From IMG/VR virus record IMGVR_UViG_3300044699_000045, positions 1 through 27,891 of that record: DNA of 27,891 nt. One strand, given 5' to 3'. The position numbers and the translations under genes are program-made. Positions 21,801 through 27,891 of the stretch are shown here, piece after piece (positions within the stretch are counted from its first letter, which is position 1; each line of letters opens with the position of its first letter). A model generated the notes under the pieces. That model saw only the letters and a program-made list of their open reading frames with translations. It ran no database searches and was not told the origin of the DNA. The stretch comes from a virus.

Positions 21801-22540
21801 TCACTGTTCCCATTCCGAACCCGCTCGCGTACACCGAAATCTATACGACGATGTGGCCGGTGACGAATGGCAAGGCGTTCATACAGGACGCGGTTACTGG
21901 CGAGATGATCGGTGCTTTAAGGATCACCAATGCGACGCAGAGTGGCGGCAATGCGTTGATTGCCACGACACTCACCGGCACTTGGCCGTCGCGTAGCGGA
22001 CACAAGCTGTATCTCGTTAAGCATCCAGCGCCGATCTGCACGTTCACCAGTGTGACTGGTTGCCCCGAGGTGGTTGATTTGTCGGGTGCTGGCGCCGCCG
22101 GCCTGCCGCTTTATTCCTACAGCAAGCGCACCTACGACGGCTCGGTCGCGGCGGCCGACTACTGGCAAGTCTATGGCCGGGTGAAGAAGATCGTGGTTGC
22201 CGTAACGCAGGCAGCAAACGGAACGACGTTCCCCGGCGCAGTGACCCTGGCAGTGAACGTCAACGTCGGTAACAGCCTGATCAAGATGTCGGATTACACC
22301 AACACGACGTGGGCGCCGACCATCAATCTCAAGATCGTGGGAACGCGCACATTTGACGCGACTGCCGGTACCTACCCGGTATCCAGTTGGTCCGGCGGGC
22401 AGACTGGCGACGTGCTGCCGGGAATGACCGAGGCGCTATGGGCGCCGGGCAACTTTCGCCCCACCATGACCGACACCAGCGCGGCAGCGGCGGGGTTGCG
22501 GCCGATCTTTTCGATCGAGGTCATCACGGATCAGTCATGA
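18843..22540 (+). CDS. Large modular tailspike/fiber with cadherin-like and beta-helix parts (one frame slip)
   Basis: About 1,232 aa once a missing G at about 21786-21788 is restored; the second frame resumes as GGVITVPIPNPLAYTEIYT. RBS GGAG precedes ATG 18843. Order: a short repeated leader (VTVATNGFGLPMTVATNGFG); two cadherin-like repeats, each with DYET...ITVSV and a VLDVAE end (about 55-150 and 150-245); an arabinofuranosidase/lectin-like domain (GWWGLRAYSAAQC, YDQSGNGRHLQA, about 250-505); then from about 515 a pectate-lyase-type beta-helix starting VTDYGAVGDA, and a C-terminal beta-rich head. Expected at the tail tip, binding or trimming host surface glycans. The middle (about 19735-21330) is AT-richer than either end, a recombinant cassette. 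Confidence 0.8.
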
Positions 22541-22662
22541 GCAAGTTGGTCGAGATCGAGCCCGGACGGTGGCGCTTCGTTCACGGGAAACATCACCCGG
22601 TCGCGCGCTCTGCGCTGCCGCTGCCCTACGTGATCAGCGACGACAGGATACGAGAATGGTGA
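22537..22662 (+). pseudogene. Truncated copy of the gene at 23144
   Basis: 41 codons, ATGA overlap with the spike stop. It reads MSKLVEIEPGRWRFVHGKHH, then PVARSALPLPYVISDDRIRE. This matches the N-terminus of the gene at 23144 (MRLVEIAHNRWRFV, ARSEFPCPHIISD) and then ends where the second HNH gene begins. It looks like the original 5' end of that gene, cut off by the HNH insertion. It may still be translated. Confidence 0.65.
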
Positions 22663-23156
22663 GCATCGCGAGACTGCGTGAATTGGTTGCATATGATCCG
22701 GCGACGGGTGTGCTTCGTTGGATCGTTGATCGCAATAATCATGTCAAAAGAGGGCATGAAGCAGGCTACATCAATGATGGTTATCGCGTGATCGGAGTGG
22801 ATGGTTCTAGGTTGAAGGCGCAACGGATCGCATGGGCGCTTCATTACGATGAATGGCCGACCAGCAGGATTGATCACATCAACCGCGATGCATCTGACAA
22901 CCGTATTGCCAATCTGCGGCAAGTCACGCATGCGCAGAACATTGCCAATACTCGATCCAAAATGCCGGGGCGTCCAAAGGGTGTTTATTGGCACAAGCAG
23001 CGTCAGCAGTGGCATTCGAACATCACAATCGGTGGCAAGAAGCGGCATCTCGGTCTGTTCCGAACGGAAGGCGAGGCAGCGGCGGCGTTTGAACGCGCGT
23101 CGCGTCAGGTCTACGGCGAATTTGCGCGTGTGGAGGCAAAGCCATGCGCCTCGTAG
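22656..23156 (+). CDS. Second HNH-AP2 homing endonuclease
   Basis: 166 aa. ATG 22656 overlaps the truncated gene by 7 nt. The HNH region has RIAWALHYDEWPTSRIDHIN, DASDNRIANLR (DHIN at 73-76, NLR at 86-88) and the following Asn. The AP2 domain (about 105-156) reads KGVYWHKQRQQWHSNITIGG, KKRHLGLFRTEGEAAAAFER. Only distantly similar to the first HNH gene, so independently acquired rather than duplicated. It separates two related N-termini (22537 and 23144). Confidence 0.88.
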   Translation: MVSIARLRELVAYDPATGVLRWIVDRNNHVKRGHEAGYINDGYRVIGVDGSRLKAQRIAWALHYDEWPTSRIDHINRDASDNRIANLRQVTHAQNIANTRSKMPGRPKGVYWHKQRQQWHSNITIGGKKRHLGLFRTEGEAAAAFERASRQVYGEFARVEAKPCAS

Positions 23157-23443
23157 AGATCGCCCACAATCGTTGGCGCTTCGTGCGGGATGAAACACCG
23201 CCTGCGCGGAGTGAGTTTCCTTGTCCTCATATCATCAGCGATATCATGGACCCTGTGGAACAGGTCGATGGACGGTTCTACACGTCAAAGGCCCAGTTCC
23301 GCGCGGTCGGTCGGGCGCTCGGGCTGACCGAGGTTGGCAACGAGAAGCCGAAACCGAAGGTGCGCGCGACAGCGGACCCTAAAGTAAAAGAGGCGCGGCA
23401 GCAGTCGCTGCGCAAGGCGATAGAGAAGCTACGGTCAACCTGA
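23144..23443 (+). CDS. Small virion-region protein, gene interrupted by HNH upstream
   Basis: 99 aa; ATG 23144 has GTGGAGG upstream and overlaps the HNH stop. MRLVEIAHNRWRFVRDETPP, then ARSEFPCPHIISDIMDPVEQ, VDGRFYTSKAQFRAVGRALG, and a basic C-terminus (PKVKEARQQSLRKAIEKLRS). The ISD.MDP..QVDGRFYTSK.QFR block is recurrent in podophages just before scaffold genes, unassigned. The C-terminal helix resembles the DPRRESIRKAIE segment of the scaffold that follows, so an assembly role is plausible. Confidence 0.65.
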   Translation: MRLVEIAHNRWRFVRDETPPARSEFPCPHIISDIMDPVEQVDGRFYTSKAQFRAVGRALGLTEVGNEKPKPKVRATADPKVKEARQQSLRKAIEKLRST

Positions 23444-23467
23444 CCGCAAATACGGTCAAACAGACCG
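23432..23467 (+). promoter_or_regulatory. Two CGGTC-N5-GACCG repeats 21 bp apart
   Basis: Identical 5-bp arms, CGGTC (23432-23436, 23453-23457) and GACCG (23442-23446, 23463-23467), repeat with exactly 21-bp phasing, two turns of B-DNA. They lie across the end of the 99-aa gene and the 23444-23510 gap, just before the scaffold ribosome site (GGAG). This fits a dimeric operator or paired RNA hairpins controlling the head genes. No matching -35/-10 seen. Confidence 0.45.
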
Positions 23468-23510
23468 CACTCGACCCCCGCCGGGTTACCTCGGCCGAAG
23501 GAGTGGTTCC

Positions 23511-24752
23511 ATGTCTGATGCCGGTGTTGCACCTGCCCCTGCGCCTGCCGCGGCGCAATCCGAAGTTCCTATCAATCCAGATCCGGTGAACACGCCGGCT
23601 CCGATCACCAATCAACCGCCGGAAAAACAGCCGGTGAACATGAAGGATGCCGACCCCAGGAGGGAAAGCATCCGCAAGGCGATCGAGCGGGCCAAAGCGC
23701 GCGATCCGAACGACAAGGGCGAGCCGCGCAAGGCGAAGATGGGCGACAACCAGCCGCCCGAGGAGACGAAGGCGGAGCGCGAGAAGCCCGAGAAGATCGA
23801 CCTGAAAAAGCGGCCGGACGACCAGCCACGCGACCGCGGCCGGTTCGCGCCGAAAGAGCGGGCGGAAAGCCAAGAGGCAACGGCGTCAGACCCAGGTCAA
23901 GCGCGGCAACCAAGCCAACAGCCGGCGCAACAGTACAAGCAACTCCCGGACAACGACCCCTTCCGCGAGCCGCTGCGCCGGATGACCGACCATGCCAAGG
24001 CGGACTGGGCGGCGACGCCGGTGAACGTGCGCAGCGACATTCACCGCATGCACAAGGAGTTCGGTGAGGCGTTCAACCGCTACCAGGCCGACCACAAGAC
24101 CATGAGCAGCATTCGCCACTATGAGAAGATGGCGAAAGATCACGGCACCACGCTCGGCGAGGCACTGGACCGCTACACCGGGATGGAAAAGCTGCTGCGG
24201 GCCGAGCCGTTTAGGGCGTTCGACACCATTACCAACAACCTCAACCTGCGCTCGCCGGACGGGCAGAAGCTGACTTTCCGCGATCTGGCCTGGGCCTACC
24301 TCAATCAGACGCCGGAACAGCACAGGATGGCGCAGGGCGAGAACGCCCAGACCGCGCAGAGCCACCAGATCGGGCAGTTACATTCGATGGTGAACACCCT
24401 TGCGCAGGGCATCCAGGAGATGCAGTATGAGCGCAAGTTCACGCATACCCGTAGTGCGCTTGATCGGTACGCCGACACGCACCCCCGGTTCGATGAGCTT
24501 GGCGATCTGATCGAGCAGGAAATCAAGCTCGGCTTCGACGTCGACACGGCGTACCGGCGCGCTGAACTGCTAAGACCGGCCACAGCGGCTCAGACCCGCA
24601 CCACGACGGCTCAGACCCGTACTGATCCCGACCGCAGCATCCATGGCGCGCCTGCGACCGTCCCGAACGGCGCACAGCGGCGCAACGGCAAGCCGGTCGG
24701 CCGCCGCGATGCCATTGCGAACGCGATCAAGCGCGTCAACGGCTCGCTCTGA
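23511..24752 (+). CDS. Capsid scaffold protein
   Basis: 413 aa, ATG with GGAG 6 nt upstream. The N-terminal 150 residues are Pro/Ala/Lys/Glu-rich and disordered (APAPAPAAAQSEVPINPDPV). The middle is helical (MHKEFGEAFNRYQADHKTMS; DTITNNLNLRSPDGQKLTFR), then a long helix (HQIGQLHSMVNTLAQGIQEM). It ends in a basic NAIKRVNGSL tail after a short internal repeat (TAQTRT twice). Composition, length and position directly before the capsid gene fit a P22-type scaffold, whose basic C-terminal helix docks coat subunits. It would leave the prohead before DNA entry. Confidence 0.75.
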   Translation: MSDAGVAPAPAPAAAQSEVPINPDPVNTPAPITNQPPEKQPVNMKDADPRRESIRKAIERAKARDPNDKGEPRKAKMGDNQPPEETKAEREKPEKIDLKKRPDDQPRDRGRFAPKERAESQEATASDPGQARQPSQQPAQQYKQLPDNDPFREPLRRMTDHAKADWAATPVNVRSDIHRMHKEFGEAFNRYQADHKTMSSIRHYEKMAKDHGTTLGEALDRYTGMEKLLRAEPFRAFDTITNNLNLRSPDGQKLTFRDLAWAYLNQTPEQHRMAQGENAQTAQSHQIGQLHSMVNTLAQGIQEMQYERKFTHTRSALDRYADTHPRFDELGDLIEQEIKLGFDVDTAYRRAELLRPATAAQTRTTTAQTRTDPDRSIHGAPATVPNGAQRRNGKPVGRRDAIANAIKRVNGSL

Positions 24753-24777
24753 CAACATTTAGTCGTGGAGGCATATC

Positions 24778-25792
24778 GTGCCGAACGTCACTACTGCAGC
24801 CGCATACCAGCAGATCCTGAGCATGGCGGTGGAAGACCGCTCGAGCGGATACGAGGATCTTGTATCCAACAACAACGCCCTTCTCGCTGTGCTGAGAAGG
24901 AAGGGCTTGTGGCAGACCTATTCAGGTCCGCGCATTCGCCAGACCCTGCAGGTCGGCAAGCAGGTCGCCCAGTGGTACAGCGGCTATGATCAGTTGCTTA
25001 ACCCGGCAATCGATCTGTTCAACGATGCCTTTTTCGAGCCGAAGATGGTCGTTGTGCCGATCGTCCTGTCGATGCAGGAAATCCTCAACAACCAGGGCGA
25101 AACCAGCTCGAGGACGTGTTGGACACTACATGGAGGCCGCCGAGAAAGCGCTCGAGGACGCCATGGACGCCGGTATCTATTCGACGGCACGGCGAACGGC
25201 GGCAAGCAGATCACCGGTCTGGCTACCGCGGTGCCGATCACGACCACCAGCGGCGTCTACGGCGGCATCGATCGCGCCACTGCCACGATCTGGCAGACCA
25301 AGACCTACGACGCCCATACCTACTGCGCGGCGATCGGCACCCAGGTCAATCGACCACGATACGACCGCTGCTCAACGCGTGATGACCAAGCAAGCCGCGG
25401 CGCGACTACGCCGACCTGCTGATCATGACGCCCGGAGCATTACGCGGCATACGACGCGGCCACCATCGCAATCCAGCGTCAGACCAACGAGACATCTTCG
25501 GCAAGCTCGGCTTCTCGGCGCTCGAGTATATCGGCGGCGGAAAGCGGGCCGAGATCGTACTGGACGGCGGCATCGGCTGCAACATGCCGGCGAACACCAC
25601 GTTCGGCCTGAACACCGACAGCCTTCCGGCTGCGCTATCACCCGAACCGCAACTTCGACAAGCTGTTCGAGGGTGATGGCCAAATGCCCATCGATAAGGA
25701 CGCCATCGCTCAGTTCATAGTGGTGGATGGGTGAAATTGACGATGACAAATCGCTGTTCAACTGGAGATTGTACGACTCCGTACCGGCTTGA
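24778..25792 (+). CDS. Major capsid protein, interrupted by many frame slips
   Basis: GTG start at 24778 with GTGGAGG upstream. Frame 1 gives AYQQILSMAVEDRSSGYEDL and SLSMQEILNNQGE-type sequence up to about 25100. After that, pieces in all three frames continue one protein: LEDVLDT, YMEAAEKALEDAMDAGIYS, DGTANGGKQITGLATAVPIT, IDRATATIWQTKTYDA, DYADLLIMTP, EHYAAYDAATIAIQRQTNE, GKLGFSALEYIGGGKRAEIV, NMPANTTFGLNTDSL, RLRYHPNRNFDKLFEGDGQM, and SLFNWRLYDSVPA ending at TGA 25790. About nine single-base slips (near 25105, 25125, 25175, 25351, 25385, 25432, 25490, 25625, 25720) break it. The joined length is about 338 aa, normal for this coat family. Indel errors are more likely than decay. Confidence 0.8.
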
Positions 25793-25802
25793 GGAGAAAG
25801 AG

Positions 25803-26359
25803 ATGGCTCCGCCTAAGACTGTTGTGCTGCCAACGCAAACGGAACTCAAAAAGCTGCTCCGCTACAATCGAAAGACGGGGCAGCTTTTCTGAAGAAACGG
25901 CCCAGAAGCATGTTCACGAGTTCGGACGCGCATAAGGGATGGAACGTTCGTTTCGCCGAACGTGAAGCGTTTACTGCGGTAAATCATGGCTATCGGCGAG
26001 GAATGATCCGTCCGCTTCACGTGTATGCACACCAAAGCGATCTGGAAAATCATGACTGGATTGGACGCACCAGAGCTCGATCATGTTGACGGCAACAAGC
26101 TCAACAATGCCTGGCGTAATCTGCGCCTTGCGCCTAGCGGCACCAAACCAAAGGAACTTCCCCAAACGTCGGGACAATACCTCCGGTCAAGTTGGGGTCG
26201 TTCGCCGCGGCGACAGATGGATTAGCTCAGTTCGGTGTGAATGGTACAACCAAGCACATCGGGATTTAGGACACCAAAGAGGAAGCCATCAAGGCGCGCA
26301 AGCTCGTTGAAAGAGAATACGGCTTCCACCCCAACCACGGCCGCGAGGTCGTGATGTGA
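25803..26359 (+). pseudogene. Third HNH-AP2 endonuclease gene, broken frames
   Basis: It starts 10 nt after the capsid stop with GAGGAG before ATG 25803: MAPPKTVVLPTQTELKKLLR, then RYNRKTGQLF and a stop at 25890. A missing G there would continue into WKKRPRSMFTSSDAHKGWNV. Later pieces in other frames: HTKAIWKIMTGLDAPELDHV, DGNKLNNAWRNLRLAP (HNH core), DNTSGQVGVVRRGDRWISSV (AP2 start), and TKEEAIKARKLVEREYGFHP at the end. At least four slips. All domains are present in order, so this could be an intact gene in a poor-quality stretch or a decaying one; the in-frame TAG near 26266 leaves this open. Confidence 0.7.
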
Positions 26360-26502
26360 CCTGACCGTTTCGGGCGCGGGTAACTCCCCAGCCAACGCGC
26401 CCGATAACCCGGAGCCGCCTGTCCTGCACTTGGACAAGCCCAGGGCCGACGACTCCGGGACCAACCACAGCCGCTCAGACCGGCGCAACGAAAGGCGTAA
26501 CT
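26360..26502 (+). other. Non-coding gap with a loose hairpin
   Basis: Between the third HNH gene and the next coding start. GGGCGCG (26372-26378) pairs with CGCGCCC (26396-26402) over a 17-nt loop without a T-tract. A frame runs open through the gap but has no start and proline-rich, unconvincing content. AAAGG near 26491 serves the ATG at 26503. Possibly the remains of a capsid-gene terminator displaced by the HNH insertion. Confidence 0.4.
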
Positions 26503-27218
26503 ATGGCTATCGATCCGCGCGACCCGATGCAGCACTCGTTGTCCTGTTCCGCCTGCATTCCGAGAAGAACGAGGCGCGCAGCGCAGCCGAAGGCCGGCCG
26601 ATCCACGAGGACATGGAGGTGTGCGACATCCGCGCGCCGGGCTCGCGCAATTTCACCACGCAGCCGGCGCACACGCTCTGGCCGCACTGGCTCATCAACG
26701 GATATACTGGCGAGCAGCATCAGATCACCTACGCGCAGCGGTTCCGCCACCAGTACGAGCAGTTCAAGGCGCACGCCGCGCAAACCAAGTCGGGCACGCC
26801 GCTCGATTACGCGCCGTTCCTCACGCCGGGCCGCCGCGCCGAACTGCGCGCGCAGAACGTCTACACCGTCGAGCAGCTCGCGATCGTGGACGGGCAGGAG
26901 TTGAAGAACCTTGGCCCCGGCGGGCGCGACCTGAAGAACCAGGCGGTCGAGTTCCTCGCCGACAGCAAGAGCAACTCGCACAACACCGTGCTCGCCGCCG
27001 AACTCGAGGCGATGCGCGCGAAGAACATGGCGCTCGAGCAGGACCTCGAGGCTGCGCGCAAGGCGGCCGAGGCCGCCGGCGAGCAGTTCGACGAGATGAC
27101 CAGCGAGCAATTGCGCGAGTACATCAAGGTCAACACCGGGCACGAGCCGCAGGGCAACCCCAACCGCAAGACGCTGACGCGGATGGCGCTCGAGGCAAGG
27201 CCCAGCAAGGCGGCTTAA
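26503..27218 (+). CDS. Post-capsid protein with coiled coil and SAP/HeH-like C-terminus (one frame slip)
   Basis: ATG 26503 with AAAGG upstream gives MAIDPRDP. A missing base near 26525 then joins it to AALVVLFRLHSEKNEARSAA (about 238 aa). Features: PHWLINGYTGEQHQITYAQR; LTPGRRAELRAQNVYTVEQL followed by LKNLGPGGRDLKNQAVEFL, a helix-hairpin-helix-like segment; a coiled coil (AAELEAMRAKNMALEQDLEA); and SEQLREYIKVNTG then NPNRKTLTRMALEA, like SAP/HeH nucleic-acid-binding motifs. It lies between capsid and adaptor genes, where podophages place head-completion or minor capsid proteins. It may contact packaged DNA. Role inferred. Confidence 0.65.
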
Positions 27219-27891
27219 ATGGCCTGTTCAGGTGGTGCAGGATGTTTGCGCGCGGGTCGGCGTGGCGGCTCCAATCGCGCTCATCCCGACGATAAACTCC
27301 AACCGCACCGCACGCGAACTGCTCGCCTGCGCCAACGAAATGGCGCAGCGCATCGCCTATGATACGCGCGAATGGCAGGCGATGAAAAAGTCGGTCACCT
27401 ACACCGGCAACGGCGTCACGACCGCGTTCAACCTGCCGGCCGACTACAAGCGCATGCTGCTGACGACGAGTGTTTGGCGCTCGACTTCGGCCATGCAGCC
27501 GATGCGCTACATCGCCGACACCGACGAATGGCTGCAGCGCCGTGCCGCCAACTGGTCCGATGCCTGGGGCGAGTGGACCTTGCTCGGCAATCAAATCCTG
27601 ATCTGGCCGGCGATGGGCGTCGGCACCACGGCGCGGTTTTCCTACCTCGACAAGAACTGCGTCGCGCTCAACGGCGGCGGATACGCCAACACGTTCCTGA
27701 ACGATGCCGATGTTTTTCGGCTTGATGAACGCATTCTCAAGCTTGGCATGATCTTCGACTGGAAGCAGTCCAAGGGCTCGCCCTATGCCGAGGACATGGG
27801 CACCTGGTCGGATGCCATGGCGCTGGCGATGGGCGCCGACAAGCCGATGCCGATCATGATCGATCGTGCGCCGATCTCGGCGCATGCGCGC
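27219..27891 (+). CDS. Head-tail adaptor/connector protein, 3' end off window
   Basis: ATG 27219 follows the previous TAA directly. Removing one G after it (ATGG to ATG) gives MPVQVVQDVCARVGV, and the frame stays open to the edge (about 225 codons). VQDVCARVGVAAPIALIPTI, LLACANEMAQRIAYDTREWQ, VTTAFNLPADYKRMLLTTSV, WTLLGNQILIWPAMGVG, DADVFRLDERILKLGMIFDW: this is the layout of adaptor proteins that sit under the portal (P22 gp4 / SU10-adaptor type), with a helix bundle, a beta segment and a late long helix. Position after capsid supports it. Confidence 0.7.

Noticed and set aside
26430-27218. 262-codon ORF with ATG/TTG at 26430
   Set aside because: Its first ~30 residues (DKPRADDSGTNHSRSDRRNE) are unconvincing and cross the ribosome site. 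The ATG at 26503 with one slip gives a better N-terminus.
21786-27222. Programmed ribosomal frameshifting as the explanation of the frame breaks
   Set aside because: Breaks are too many, in both directions, without slippery heptamers or shared downstream structures, and occur in unrelated genes.
1-27891. CRISPR array, tRNA, integrase, attachment site or lysis cassette
   Set aside because: No regularly spaced repeats, no clover-leaf candidates, no tyrosine or serine recombinase motifs and no endolysin motifs were found by eye.

Overview
The window reads as a piece of a tailed double-stranded DNA phage (or prophage) genome with a P22-like, podovirus-type head module. The likely host is an alphaproteobacterium, probably of the Rhizobiales. 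Reasons for the host: a GcrA-like regulator (a family essentially confined to alphaproteobacteria), two sites matching the alphaproteobacterial LexA box GTTC-N7-GTTC, high GC, and tightly packed small genes with ATGA or TGATG overlaps. No integrase, holin, endolysin or tRNA gene is visible, so lifestyle cannot be settled from this piece.

Layout. (a) 1-456: three small leftward genes. (b) 484-536: a divergent promoter whose rightward arm drives an apparently leaderless HTH gene (544). (c) 544-3675: early rightward operon with Lar-type restriction alleviation protein, GcrA-like protein, a tandem family of coiled-coil proteins, a zinc-ribbon protein, a VRR-NUC nuclease and unknowns. (d) 3666-8311: DNA metabolism, with a Cas4/AddB-like PD-(D/E)XK exonuclease carrying four cysteines, an unknown 236-aa protein, and a 910-aa primase-polymerase/SF3 helicase fusion. 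(e) 8312-8484: AT-rich gap with two LexA-type boxes, followed by a small operon to 9980. (f) 9977-10654: three leftward genes, including a tiny exported Cys-rich peptide, then a second divergent promoter and a second apparently leaderless HTH gene (10751). (g) 11116-16444: packaging and portal genes. (h) 16520-22540: an HNH-AP2 homing endonuclease gene, two IPT/TIG-type proteins and a giant mosaic tailspike. (i) 22537-27891: a small virion-region gene duplicated around a second HNH-AP2 gene, scaffold, major capsid protein, a third broken HNH-AP2 gene, a post-capsid protein, and an adaptor/connector protein running off the right edge.

A theme of the window is broken reading frames. About twenty single-base slips, many in or next to short homopolymers, interrupt otherwise well-preserved genes (small membrane protein, Lar, GcrA, exonuclease, tailspike, capsid, third HNH, post-capsid protein, adaptor). 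When the frames are joined the products look complete and family-like, so most of these are probably sequencing or assembly indels. The capsid region (25.1-25.8 kb) is worst. Genes given below as frame-disrupted are annotated over their full inferred span.

How it fits together (inference): the two divergent switches and the HTH proteins probably govern early expression. Lar and GcrA-like proteins would adjust host restriction and cell-cycle transcription. The exonuclease and primase-helicase replicate or recombine the DNA, with a damage-responsive promoter just after the helicase. The right half packages DNA and builds the virion. All family names are from reading motifs; no database search was run.
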